Shown: positions 38,992-48,301 of the stretch, piece by piece
Layout: every line of letters begins with the position of its first letter
Position numbering within the stretch: position 1 is the stretch's first letter
Origin: Pirellulaceae bacterium
GTDB taxonomy: Bacteria; Planctomycetota; Planctomycetia; Pirellulales; Pirellulaceae
Reading direction: 5' to 3'
NCBI GenBank assembly: GCA_019636385.1
Contig: JAHBXT010000008.1
Coordinates: forward strand, 25,168 to 89,167
Length of the DNA stretch: 64,000 nt
Made by a program: the position numbers and the translations under genes
The notes under the pieces: generated by a model
Told to the model about the DNA's origin: nothing
What the model saw: the letters and a program-made list of their open reading frames with translations, nothing else
The model's database searches: none

Positions 38992-39534
38992 ATGACGCGA
39001 TCATACCAGTTTTCCTTGACAATCATTGTGTTAACAGCCTGCGCGCTTACATGTAGCGGCTGCGTTGGAATCCCGCTGTTAGTGAGTCCCCACACACAGG
39101 ATCAGCAAGAGCTGGATTTTCACAATCACAAGCGCTATCAGCGTGTTCCGATTCTCGGTCCGACAACAGCCGGAGGCACCCCGGTAGCGCTGGATCCGCC
39201 CAGCGATGACGAAGTGATGCAGGCACTCGAACGCGCTCGACCGGTTCGCGGCGGCATTCCGCTGCTGCACGAACGACAGCGTAATCGAGTGCGCATTGTC
39301 AAAGAGAAGATCGCCGACTACACCGATCCTCCACGATTTATTCCGTTGATCGGCATGGCCAGTCTGCATCATGCGCATTACAAGTGCACGATCTACTTTA
39401 GCGAGCGGATCATTAATGGTTGGCCAGTACCTTACACACTGGAGAACGATGAAGCTGTGGAGGTTGTGTATATCGACCACAACCACTTCCACATGTGCGG
39501 CAATCCCGAACTGGGCACCACTCCAATGCCCTAA
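38992..39534 (+). CDS. Planctomycete lipoprotein, unknown function
   Basis: The protein has 180 residues from the ATG at 38992 (GAGGGA seven bases upstream; an upstream in-frame ATG at 38971 is less good). The signal ends in a lipobox-like CSGC. The mature domain is His/Tyr-rich with a well-ordered C-terminus (YTDPPRFIPLIGMASLHHAH, KCTIYFSERIINGWPVPYTLEND, VVYIDHNHFHMCGNPELG). The many histidines could bind metal. The family is not recognised. It is followed after about 80 bases by a terminator. Confidence 0.65.
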   Translation: MTRSYQFSLTIIVLTACALTCSGCVGIPLLVSPHTQDQQELDFHNHKRYQRVPILGPTTAGGTPVALDPPSDDEVMQALERARPVRGGIPLLHERQRNRVRIVKEKIADYTDPPRFIPLIGMASLHHAHYKCTIYFSERIINGWPVPYTLENDEAVEVVYIDHNHFHMCGNPELGTTPMP

Positions 39535-39616
39535 GGCGAACTCGATCGCCCGTTCGCGGGGCCTAAGAAATTCGATTGAACGCTGAATGTCTCACCCGGC
39601 ATATCAGTGCCCAAAG

Positions 39617-39649
39617 AACCGCTGATGCCCCGGCCTCAGCGGTTTTTTT
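39617..39649 (+). terminator. Intrinsic terminator
   Basis: A 9-bp perfect stem (AACCGCTGA / TCAGCGGTT) has a 10-base GC-rich loop and runs into seven T. It lies 82 bases after the lipoprotein stop. Confidence 0.88.
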
Positions 39650-39806
39650 GTTTTGTAATCGTGACTTGCGTCACTAAGTATCGTTGTGAATGTCCCCTTC
39701 GTTTTCAGAGACGTTCACCCACGAATCTCGCATGGTGCACTACAATCAAGACCAGTGAATGGGACGAATCGACTTCAACGACGCCAACACTTCGAGTCAA
39801 CCTAAC

Positions 39807-40616
39807 ATGCCATACGCCGTCGTGACCGGTAGCTCCTCTGGTATCGGACTAGCCACCGCTGAACTACTTGTAAGTCGCGGGTATCAGGTAGTCATTCACG
39901 GTCATCGGAAGTTGTCAGCCCTGCAGTCGGTGGTGCAAGAATTGAGGTCGAGGTCCAACCGCGAAAGCTCCTGCAAAAATCCGAATGCAGTGCGGTGCAT
40001 CGTTGCCGACCTCACCTGCCCAAGTTCATGCCGCCAATTGGTAGATGCATGCTTTCATTGGCTACCGCGCATCGACCTGTGGGTAAACAATGCTGGTGCA
40101 GACGTTTTGACCGAGCCACACCTGACTGACAATTTTGAAACCAAGCTGCAGAAGCTCTGGGCCGTTGATGTCGCTGGCACGATTCGTCTCAGCCGCTTGG
40201 TGGCCTCACGAATGATGCAGTTGTCCAGCAGCGCTGTCGCGCCAAGCATTGTCAATGTAGGCTGGGATCAGGCCAACCTGGGCATGGAAGGAGACGCTGG
40301 ACAGTTATTCTGCCCAATAAAGTCGGCTGTGATGGCCTTTACGTCGGCATTTGCCCTGTCGGTCTCCCCACATATTCGTGTGAACTGCGTCGCTCCGGGT
40401 TGGATTCAGACCCAATGGGGTCGCCAACAGGCTGATGACTATTGGGTCCAGCGCGCAGTTCATGAAGCTCTGGCACAGCGTTGGGGGCAGCCCTCCGATG
40501 TCGCAGAAGCGATTTGCTGGCTTGCCAGCTCCCCTGCGCAGTTTATTTCTGGGCAAACCATTCCCATCAACGGTGGCCGCCGTTTTTATTGGCCGCCCTC
40601 CAACGACCGCACTTAG
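39807..40616 (+). CDS. Divergent short-chain dehydrogenase/reductase (SDR)
   Basis: The protein has 269 residues from the ATG at 39807; an earlier in-frame ATG at 39759 would add an unrelated 16 residues. The Rossmann dinucleotide motif VTGSSSGIGLATAELL is at the N-terminus, and NNAG at about residue 95. The usual YxxxK is FCPIK, with Phe replacing the catalytic Tyr, and the upstream Ser segment reads SIVNVGWDQA with no Ser at the usual place. The C-terminal RVNCVAPGWIQTQWG is kept. NAD(P) binding is likely; classical Tyr-based reduction is doubtful. Confidence 0.8.
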   Translation: MPYAVVTGSSSGIGLATAELLVSRGYQVVIHGHRKLSALQSVVQELRSRSNRESSCKNPNAVRCIVADLTCPSSCRQLVDACFHWLPRIDLWVNNAGADVLTEPHLTDNFETKLQKLWAVDVAGTIRLSRLVASRMMQLSSSAVAPSIVNVGWDQANLGMEGDAGQLFCPIKSAVMAFTSAFALSVSPHIRVNCVAPGWIQTQWGRQQADDYWVQRAVHEALAQRWGQPSDVAEAICWLASSPAQFISGQTIPINGGRRFYWPPSNDRT

Positions 40617-40752
40617 GTGAGCATTCAATGTGAATATTCCCTTAGCTACTAATAGGCGGTTTATCAGCCTGGTAAATACTTGACTTCAAACGCAGCATTT
40701 TGCTATAGCAAAGTCGTTAGCAGGGGGTTCCTTTTGCAAGCGATATGCCTGG

Positions 40753-41886
40753 ATGCATCACCATCTCATGCGCGAGCTGCCGAAGTGTGGTCGCAGGGTA
40801 CCATGCCGACTGTGGATGCTGAGTCTGCTGGCGTTTAGTTCGCTGATTGGCTGCCGATCGACGGCACCCATCCATGTCTGGCGGCCTGGCAAGGTTTCCG
40901 CACAACCCCACGCCAGAATCGCGCTCGCACCGGTCGTGGCGTCACCAGAACTGGCCGCCGCGATCGAAGCTGTCATGCTAACGCAGCGCACTACCGCACG
41001 CAGTGACTTGGCTGTCCTAACAACCCAACAATTGCTCGATGCTTCGCCAGTCCGCTTGGCATCTACAATGCCGTTGAGCAATGACCTGACGGCGCTAACA
41101 GCTGCGCGCGCTGCCGGAGCCGACATCCTGCTACACGGCGAAGTTTGCTCGTGTAACATCGACCTGACAGGCGATGTTGCCAAGCCGGAAGAATCTAGCC
41201 CCAATATGAACCAAGTTTTCTTCCAGCGCCTGGGGATTCAGTTGCAGCCAGACGCCGGCTTTCACATCCTGATGTCTTGGAATGTGTTGGATGTTTCCAG
41301 TGGAAAATCTCTGGCCTCACAACAATTCAGACTCGACTCGCGTCAAGCTACCGAGTTGTATCCTGATCTCAACGCACTTGCCGGCCAGCCTGCCAATCAG
41401 TTGCTGACCGCTGCTGCGCGCGAGTCGTGGAAGTCGATTGTGCCATCGGTCCAAAAAGACTGGGTACGATTGTCGTCCCCCTGGATACAACCGGCGGCTT
41501 GGCGAGTACAGCGCGGCAATCGCGCTGCACAACTGGGACAATGGGAGATGGCAGAGTATCACTGGCGCAAGGGGACCAACTGGTGGCTGCCGACGCCGGC
41601 TGCGCATCATAACCTGGCAATTGCCATGGCCGCGCGCGAGGATTTCCCGGCAGCCAAACTCGAGCTGCGGAAAGCGCGTGGACCACTGAGTTGGCGGTTG
41701 CCAGCGGAAACAATGATTTGGTTAGATTACAACCAACGGATGTATCACCGGGCTCATCAACTTGAAAATCCACCCGAAGGCTGGGTCTATCCAGCGCCAG
41801 AGGATCTACCAAGTACGGCACCATCTGTCCCGCTCATCGATGAACGCAAGCTGCCTTGGTTCAGTCTTGGACCCTATCGACCGTAG
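40753..41886 (+). CDS. Lipoprotein with C-terminal TPR-like segment, unknown function
   Basis: The protein has 377 residues. A signal with lipobox SLIGC (about residue 35) is followed by an alpha/beta domain (RIALAPVVASPELAAAIEAVML, ARSDLAVLTTQQLLDASPV, AARAAGADILLHGEV), reminiscent of periplasmic CsgG/TolB-N-type folds. A helical segment with W-E-x-A-E-Y-H-W-R-K-G follows (RGNRAAQLGQWEMAEYHWRKG, AHHNLAIAMAAREDFPAAKLELRKA), which looks like one or two TPR units. An alternative ATG lies at 40768. The family is not recognised; envelope assembly is only a guess. Confidence 0.6.
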   Translation: MHHHLMRELPKCGRRVPCRLWMLSLLAFSSLIGCRSTAPIHVWRPGKVSAQPHARIALAPVVASPELAAAIEAVMLTQRTTARSDLAVLTTQQLLDASPVRLASTMPLSNDLTALTAARAAGADILLHGEVCSCNIDLTGDVAKPEESSPNMNQVFFQRLGIQLQPDAGFHILMSWNVLDVSSGKSLASQQFRLDSRQATELYPDLNALAGQPANQLLTAAARESWKSIVPSVQKDWVRLSSPWIQPAAWRVQRGNRAAQLGQWEMAEYHWRKGTNWWLPTPAAHHNLAIAMAAREDFPAAKLELRKARGPLSWRLPAETMIWLDYNQRMYHRAHQLENPPEGWVYPAPEDLPSTAPSVPLIDERKLPWFSLGPYRP

Positions 41887-42056
41887 CAGCGATCTCGCCG
41901 TATGCCATCCAGACGGTGGCGAGCCTGCGCGTGAGCCGAACCCATCGCGGTCGAAGTTCTAAAGTTTACTACCGAACATGTTGACGGGAGGTCTTGGAAC
42001 ACTAGGACGTCCCCACTGGTCCCACACTTCTAAGCCCTGGACAAAGATACCGGAAC

Positions 42057-44501
42057 CTAATCAGGCAACTGATTCGGCCCGATGTGATAGTCGTGACACT
42101 GTGTACAGCCTTGTGGCGCTCCACCTTGACGGTGGCAAGCCGTACACTGCGACTTTTCCATAGCCCGAAAGTCGCTCTGGAAATGTTGCTGTGTGGCGAC
42201 CTGATGAAAGTGCAGTGCAGTTGCATCGTTGGCCTGAAGTAGTTTAACAATCGCTGTATAACCTTCCGCAGCCGCTTCATTGAGTCGATGGCAATGGCGG
42301 CAGTCGGCCGTGCCGGACAGCATCAAGTGTGGCCGGTGGTCGAACCGCGTGAGACGCTTGGCTGGCTGGCTCGATAGCCCCTTCCATACCATAGGCGAGC
42401 TAACCAGGTTATGCTGCTGGGCAGGTAAGTGGCACTGTCTGCACTCTGCCATCACGCCTGTTAACATTCCTGCGGCCACTGTCCGTAACAATGTCGTGCC
42501 CACTGCGGTGCCATCTGCAATAGTTTCTTTGCGCTCCGCACCAGCGACCAGTGCCGCGTACTGCAACCAAGCGGCAATCACCGGATCACCGTGCCCGCTA
42601 GCCATATAACGTAAGGCAAACAGTTGAGAATCCAAATACCAACCTCCGGCGAACAGGTGCTTCGCACCGATCAGCTTGGGCACTTTGGTTGACTTCGTAT
42701 CACTGCCTTCTCCGGGTACAGCGATTGCCGGCTCTTGCGAGGTTTCAGGTGACGGGGCGTTTGGCGGGACGCCTTGCTGCCGCGAGCGCTCATTCAGCGG
42801 TTGGCTAAGCAATTCATGTACAGATTCTGTAGTATCCGAGCCCGCGTCCAGGATATCTGTTGGCGCTTGCTGGCTCGATTTACCCGACTGCTGCTGGTAC
42901 TTGAGACCTTGCGTCGAAGAACCTCGCAATAAATCCTCTGGGGACTCGTTGTCCTCAGCGTCCTCCAGCAACAACAAATCTTGGAGCCCCACCAGCCGCA
43001 CTGGTACCTGCGACTGTTGGATACTGGCCAACGATGAGTGATCACCGAACCAATGCGAATCTACGTGCCGAAATAGGTCTGGAGGCAGTCCAACGACCAT
43101 CGCTTCTACAAGACTGTTCTCCGAAACGCTGAGTTGTCGCCCCAGGACTTCGGTGGCGGTCACCACGAGTCGGCGCTGCCAAGCGGATTGACCTTCCACT
43201 GCGGTTTCTAATAGCAATCGGCGCAGGCCAGCCGCAATCGTCCGCATCGCAGCAACTTGGTTGGGATTTGATGGCGTGGCTTGACTCAAATCGCCGTGGG
43301 GAAAGGTTGCCAAGGCTGACGCAACTTGCGGATCACTAGCTAACAGCGCCCACAGCGGAAAGCTGATCACACCGTCGTAGCCATATTGTGCGCCTTGGGG
43401 CCACTTTGCCAGTTGAGGGTCGCCAGACTGGACATCAGAGCGGTGCAAGCTGGGCAGTTGTAGAATCGCCCAGCCGTCGGCTGCAGCGGCGCGCAAGGGT
43501 TGGTCGTGACAACTGGCGCAGGCCGCCTGAAACGAGACCGTTCGAGTCACATCGACACCACCTCCTAAGTTAACCTGATGACATATCTTGCAATCGTATG
43601 TAGTGTTCTTCTGTGCGAAGTATTTTTCAAAATGGGCTCGATGATCAAAAGCGATACGTCGCTCGCGTTGCTGCGGGAATTGAGTAAATTCCGGATGATC
43701 GGCGCTGAAGCTGGTAAACCGCTGTTGATGGCATGACTGGCAGCGAACATCCGTGATTGCCTTTAAGTCGTGACCGCTCCCCTGATGTTCCGTATGACAC
43801 TGGGCGCAACGTGTAGTCTCAACTTTAGATAGGTGATTCAATGGGCTGGATGTCGCCGCCACATTCACATCTATTGGATTCAAGTTTAAGGATCGTGCTG
43901 CAACCAGCTTTACCAAGACCTCTGGCGGCAAGTCGTGTGGATTTCCATCGACTGCCGCAGGCATCGTCGCCGCGTGGCATTTCATGCACAGTTGCTCATG
44001 CGTCACAGTGGTCGTAAACAACTGCGTAGGTGGATGGCACAAGCTGCATCGTTCGTTTGCCAGAGTGTTTTCCAAAATCTGTGCGTGCGGCGTAGACAAA
44101 CCGCCAGGCACGAATGGCGCCTCGCTAACCGGCAAGGCCATCCAGACCAGCAACACGCCGCTAGCCAAGATCGCCAGATTTAGTGCCAACGAATTTCGAC
44201 GATACCAGACGTTTTTGATCGGCAGGCATGGTTGATAATCTTGGCGGTCCTCCTCGCAACCAGAATGCTTGAGTTGGCTGACAGGACACTGGCTGGCTCC
44301 GGTGCAACTGGTGGCGCATGCTTTGTCGCCACACTGTACAACCCATTGCTGTTGGCAGCACTGACCCGAAGCTGTCGGTCCTAGTGCACACGATGTCCCA
44401 AGTCCACTGAGCCCACATTGATATGGCGCGGCAGGATTGGGACGCGGTCGATTCACCCCCGCCCAGTCGTGTTGATGTGGATTGGGAGTTGGCTGATTCA
44501 T
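42057..44501 (-). CDS. Decaheme-type membrane-anchored cytochrome c
   Basis: The protein has 814 residues from the ATG at 44501, which overlaps the upstream stop as ATGA and has GGGAG eight bases before it. Residues 1-100 contain ten cysteines without CxxCH motifs. A single transmembrane helix (about 105-125) follows, then ten CxxCH heme motifs: CSLCH, CMKCH, CAQCH, CQSCH, CKICH, CASCH, then after a 330-residue less-structured insert CRQCH, CRHCH, CTACH and CTQCH. Extra histidines suit bis-His ligation. The heme domain is predicted outside the cytoplasmic membrane. With the two upstream genes it forms an electron-transfer module. Confidence 0.88.
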   Translation of the reverse strand: MNQPTPNPHQHDWAGVNRPRPNPAAPYQCGLSGLGTSCALGPTASGQCCQQQWVVQCGDKACATSCTGASQCPVSQLKHSGCEEDRQDYQPCLPIKNVWYRRNSLALNLAILASGVLLVWMALPVSEAPFVPGGLSTPHAQILENTLANERCSLCHPPTQLFTTTVTHEQLCMKCHAATMPAAVDGNPHDLPPEVLVKLVAARSLNLNPIDVNVAATSSPLNHLSKVETTRCAQCHTEHQGSGHDLKAITDVRCQSCHQQRFTSFSADHPEFTQFPQQRERRIAFDHRAHFEKYFAQKNTTYDCKICHQVNLGGGVDVTRTVSFQAACASCHDQPLRAAAADGWAILQLPSLHRSDVQSGDPQLAKWPQGAQYGYDGVISFPLWALLASDPQVASALATFPHGDLSQATPSNPNQVAAMRTIAAGLRRLLLETAVEGQSAWQRRLVVTATEVLGRQLSVSENSLVEAMVVGLPPDLFRHVDSHWFGDHSSLASIQQSQVPVRLVGLQDLLLLEDAEDNESPEDLLRGSSTQGLKYQQQSGKSSQQAPTDILDAGSDTTESVHELLSQPLNERSRQQGVPPNAPSPETSQEPAIAVPGEGSDTKSTKVPKLIGAKHLFAGGWYLDSQLFALRYMASGHGDPVIAAWLQYAALVAGAERKETIADGTAVGTTLLRTVAAGMLTGVMAECRQCHLPAQQHNLVSSPMVWKGLSSQPAKRLTRFDHRPHLMLSGTADCRHCHRLNEAAAEGYTAIVKLLQANDATALHFHQVATQQHFQSDFRAMEKSQCTACHRQGGAPQGCTQCHDYHIGPNQLPD

Positions 44502-45316
44502 AGCATGACTCCCGAAAATCGCCATACAAGAACGACGTGAACCGCGATCAAGATCACCAGCGTCCAAGTGAGCGAAAAGTGAGTTGCGTACAGCAGCCGC
44601 AATCTCAACTGCAGCGCTTGGTGGTAGTCGAGATCATCCTTGGACTGAACAAGCAGCGACAATTTACGACGAAGTCTTAAGCCTTCACGGGCCAAGTAGC
44701 GATCCAAATCCTCAAGTTCACGCAACAGTTGCCTCCGCAGCAGCCCGGTCGGTATCAGACGGTAAAGCCAGCCGCGCGGAGTGTGAAAATATGTAACGAG
44801 ACGACGTTGATAATACTCAGACAAAGTAGCGCCTTCGCCAACACGCGTTGAGCTGAGCGCGAGTTGATGCGCATCCTGAGCGACGGCCAATTGCAATCCG
44901 GGAATCTGTTCCAGTGCGTAGTCGCGTTGAATGGCCGCTAACCGCTGCGGAGTTCGACGGTTCATAACTGCCAACACCATGCCACTGGCGGCTACAAATG
45001 CGAAGCAAGCCGCCAAGCACATTTCGAAAGTGCCACCCGTAGGCCAGCCCATGTGCATCAAAAAGACTACGCTGGCCAGTGTTCCTGCGTACATGTGCCA
45101 CTGCAACCAGGCGGACACGGGCCCCAGTCGCAGCGCAATCCATTGTTTGCGAACTGACAACAGATATAGGCTTGCCGTCGCCAACAACAGCACGATCCCA
45201 GAGAATGTGGATTCATCACCCAATCGTCCAGCAGTCCATCTCAGCCCCAGCACTGTCAGGACAACAGCGGCCAGCGTAATGGTCAGCGAGCGAATTCGGC
45301 GCGAGCTGTGCATCAA
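44498..45316 (-). CDS. Membrane cytochrome b-like protein (bis-His diheme candidate)
   Basis: The protein has 272 residues. Two N-terminal hydrophobic helices are followed by two more with paired histidines (WLQWHMYAGTLASVVFLMHMGWP), a long cytoplasmic-looking Arg/Glu-rich segment (about 125-230), and a C-terminal helix with two His spaced by about 14 residues (YATHFSLTWTLVILIAVHVVLVW). His pairs on facing helices suit heme b ligation as in cytochrome b561 or NapC/ferric-reductase-like proteins. Coupled by ATGA overlaps to both neighbours. It likely connects the ferredoxin protein with the multiheme cytochrome across the membrane. Confidence 0.72.
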   Translation of the reverse strand: MMHSSRRIRSLTITLAAVVLTVLGLRWTAGRLGDESTFSGIVLLLATASLYLLSVRKQWIALRLGPVSAWLQWHMYAGTLASVVFLMHMGWPTGGTFEMCLAACFAFVAASGMVLAVMNRRTPQRLAAIQRDYALEQIPGLQLAVAQDAHQLALSSTRVGEGATLSEYYQRRLVTYFHTPRGWLYRLIPTGLLRRQLLRELEDLDRYLAREGLRLRRKLSLLVQSKDDLDYHQALQLRLRLLYATHFSLTWTLVILIAVHVVLVWRFSGVML

Positions 45317-47112
45317 GCAGCCCTCCGCTGCAGATGCTGGCTGAGCTGCTGTATATCCGACAGATTGATGCGTACCAGGGCGTCATGCGGACAGGCGGTT
45401 TGACATGTAGCCTGACCGGGACCATCAGCGCAGAGATCGCACTTGGAGGCTTGCACAATCGGTTGACCGGTGGCTTGATCGACTCTGGCTCTGCCGCGAT
45501 GATCTTTAGAAACCACCATGCGTATGTTGCCATAGGGGCAACTCTCAGCGCAACTCTTGCAACCGATGCATGAAGCTGCACTAATTTTTGCCAATCCGGT
45601 TTGCATGTCGCGATGGATGGCCCCGGTGGGGCAGCCAATCATGCACACCGGATCTTCGCAATGCATACAGGCTTGGGCAAACATCCAACGACCATACTGT
45701 GGGCCTTGACGAACGAATACAGGAGTTCCACCGTGTGTTGTCGCACAAGCCCTGACACAGTCATCGCAACGTGTGCAGCGCGTCATGTCGATCATCATTG
45801 CCTGACGACCATTCATGAGGCGCTGCTCGACTAGAAACTCTAATAATCCTGTCTCGATTGCAAAATGATTGCTCGCCAGTGGAGCGTCCAGGACGGGCTG
45901 TCCATACTCGTAGCGCGGCGACTCGATAGGCGGCAACCGACTCTCTTTGCGGATGTACGGTAGAACGTGATCCACCACGACCTGCCTGGGAATACACAGC
46001 AAGTCGACATAGCCAATCGCTCGAAGCGACTCTTGATAGGGCAGGGGAGGGCAATGGGCGGCGTAGCAGGCGTTGTGCGTCAGTTCAGCCAGCCCAAACA
46101 TCTGGCCCTTACCAAGATACGAGAGCGTGCGATGGCCGGCTCCTTGTCGGCGACTGAGCCGTGCGAAGCCACTGCGTACAATCCACAACGCACCAGCGTA
46201 TTGCCCTTCCTCGGCAACCAGCGGCTCGGCAGCAATGCGCTGGCTGGCGACTTGCGTTGCTTGGCGACGATATTTGGCATACCACTCCAACTCGCCGAAC
46301 TGCTCCAATCGCGTCGCAGCGACGATTTGATCTAGATTCTTGTCAGGAACAAAGCGAAAGAGCGGACTTTCACGCAGATGCGACTTGAGAACCTCCGCAC
46401 GATAACGCTCGTCCAGCAGTTGTCGAAACGCAGGATCTTGCCGCAACAACTTCAAGCCCTGCCAGCGAATTTCCAATACGAGGCATTTATTCTCGGCGAT
46501 CGCAGTGAACTCGCGAGGCGTGCGAGTCACTGCGGCCATTTCTCCAAACAGTTCCCCAGGCCCAACTGCTGCCGTCTGGTGGGATGACAGCACGCCAGGA
46601 ATGTCTTGCAGATAGATACGACTTGTCCCACGCGTCTGGCGCAACGCCAGCCGAACGGGCTGTTCCTGGCGTCCACCTGTGCTGGAATTTCGCGGTTGTG
46701 AACGAGTTCTCTTTTGTGCACGTCTATCCTGGCGCCCGGCCACAGCTAGCCGGGAGAAGCCTAGCCATCCCAGCCCCCCAGACCGTTTCTGTCGAAATTG
46801 ACGGCGACGCTGCAATTCTTCGTCAGTTAGCAATCTAGTCAGTAGAACACGCACCTGTCCGTCCAACACAAGATAGGCTGAACCGCCGTATTGCCCCTCA
46901 CGAAATACCATGTCGCCTGGCTCAAGTTGCAGTAAACGACAATCATTCCGCAGAATATCAGCTAGCGGTGCCTGCTCGGAAAACCTGCTCGCATCCATCT
47001 GCGAGAACGGCGACAGCCGCATCAACCAAGCGACCTGCGTCGCGTCCATACTTTCATCCAGAGGATGATCCCAACGTTGAGGTCGGCTGGTATGGACGGT
47101 AGTTGTCGACAT
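45313..47112 (-). CDS. Tandem cyclic-nucleotide-binding domains fused to four-cluster ferredoxin
   Basis: The protein has 599 residues from the ATG at 47112; the TTG at 47139 is an alternative. Two CNB domains come first: one at about 45-250 with FREGQYGGSAYLVLDGQVRVLL and GELFGEMAAVTRTPREFTAIA, split by a basic insert, and one at about 260-390 with EEGQYAGALWIVRSGFARLS and GQMFGLAELT. The C-terminal part (about 440-585) is a NrfC/PsrB-like ferredoxin with four Cys groups: CTRCDDCVRAC, CMHCEDPVCMIGC, CIGCKSCAESC and CDLCADGPGQATCQTAC, enough for four [4Fe-4S] clusters. Inference: electron transfer gated by a nucleotide or redox ligand. First gene of the operon. Confidence 0.88.
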   Translation of the reverse strand: MSTTTVHTSRPQRWDHPLDESMDATQVAWLMRLSPFSQMDASRFSEQAPLADILRNDCRLLQLEPGDMVFREGQYGGSAYLVLDGQVRVLLTRLLTDEELQRRRQFRQKRSGGLGWLGFSRLAVAGRQDRRAQKRTRSQPRNSSTGGRQEQPVRLALRQTRGTSRIYLQDIPGVLSSHQTAAVGPGELFGEMAAVTRTPREFTAIAENKCLVLEIRWQGLKLLRQDPAFRQLLDERYRAEVLKSHLRESPLFRFVPDKNLDQIVAATRLEQFGELEWYAKYRRQATQVASQRIAAEPLVAEEGQYAGALWIVRSGFARLSRRQGAGHRTLSYLGKGQMFGLAELTHNACYAAHCPPLPYQESLRAIGYVDLLCIPRQVVVDHVLPYIRKESRLPPIESPRYEYGQPVLDAPLASNHFAIETGLLEFLVEQRLMNGRQAMMIDMTRCTRCDDCVRACATTHGGTPVFVRQGPQYGRWMFAQACMHCEDPVCMIGCPTGAIHRDMQTGLAKISAASCIGCKSCAESCPYGNIRMVVSKDHRGRARVDQATGQPIVQASKCDLCADGPGQATCQTACPHDALVRINLSDIQQLSQHLQRRAA

Positions 47113-47180
47113 GCTTGTACTGAATCCATTCCATCTCAATTTAGTTGGACATCACCATGAATTGGCTGACCTAAAGCTGA

Positions 47181-48104
47181 CTACTGCGATGTCGGCAACA
47201 CGGGAAGCGGCACTGATGAGGACTGCGGATTCGAGGTGGGCTCGGGCGATGGTTGCTGCTGATGGCTGGCTTGTTGTACCACTTCCTTGGAGGGCGACTT
47301 TTCAAAAATGCGATTGGAAAGATACTTCTCTAAATTGTCGCTGGGCTTAAGCTCCGGCGTCGTTGGACTCGCCAGTACGCGTGAACCGGCAAATTCCGTC
47401 CCACTGCGTATTGAGCCACGTTGAAACGGTCCAGCTCCTAGTATCCACGTCGCTTTGGAATCGCTATTGGACTGAGCCACCCCACTTTGCCAAAACGCCT
47501 CACGGGTATCTCGGTAGTAGGCAAAAACTGCGATCCTGGCCGCGCCCATGCGATCTTCCTTGCGCGCAAACGAAATCTCTGGAATGGGCGGCAACAGTGG
47601 AGTACCCGCAACGGCGGACGAGGCGGTAGCAATGCTGTTGCTAGCAGGGATGCCGTAGGTCACATCATGACCGTCGATCCCCAAGGCACCAATTCTCGGT
47701 TCGGCAATGATTTCGGCTTCATCTCGGTTCTCCACCAGCAGAACGCCAGCGGCAAACATCTGTTGGCGCAATGAACTGAGAACGTAGTTCGAGTCAATTG
47801 CCAGCGGCTGAGCCACAGGCGAGACTGTGGTAATCGGCTTATTAACGAATGCTGAGTCTAAGTAAACCTTTCGATGTGCAAGTTCGCTGAAATCGAGCTT
47901 AGAAATGGTTGCATCTACCGCATTGCTCATCAGCAATTGCTCGGTGGCGGTATTCTGCTTGGTAGCCCCGCAGCCCAAGCACAAACACAGCCATGCCCCA
48001 CCCACCAACCGCAATACAGCCAACGCTCGTGGTGCGCCATAACGCAGAATGCGCAGACTGGGCCACGGGCCGCTAGAATCCTGAATGGACTGTGAGTTAA
48101 TCAT
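47181..48104 (-). CDS. Planctomycete lipoprotein (DUF6655-like)
   Basis: The protein has 307 residues. The N-terminal signal ends in a lipobox LCLGCG. The following KQNTATEQLLMSNAVDATISKLDFSELAHRKVYLDSAFV is a pattern I associate with a planctomycete family called DUF6655; treat this as tentative. A short periplasmic alpha/beta domain and a Ser/Gln/Pro-rich tail follow. It is upstream of and collinear with the electron-transfer operon (69 bases apart), so co-transcription is possible. Confidence 0.55.
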   Translation of the reverse strand: MINSQSIQDSSGPWPSLRILRYGAPRALAVLRLVGGAWLCLCLGCGATKQNTATEQLLMSNAVDATISKLDFSELAHRKVYLDSAFVNKPITTVSPVAQPLAIDSNYVLSSLRQQMFAAGVLLVENRDEAEIIAEPRIGALGIDGHDVTYGIPASNSIATASSAVAGTPLLPPIPEISFARKEDRMGAARIAVFAYYRDTREAFWQSGVAQSNSDSKATWILGAGPFQRGSIRSGTEFAGSRVLASPTTPELKPSDNLEKYLSNRIFEKSPSKEVVQQASHQQQPSPEPTSNPQSSSVPLPVLPTSQ

Positions 48105-48301
48105 AGCCCTTGGCTAATACAGGATCACCTACCAGCAGGACAAGATGTCTAGCCGGCCACTTAATGCTTGCAAAGCCTTTCAGTAGACTCAAAATCTCGG
48201 ACAAAACTCGTATCGGTGGTACCAGCAGTGGCATTGTCGCTGATGGTCGGAGTAAGCACCGACTCATACACTCAGCAACGCGCCGCAGTGATTTACCTTC
48301 C

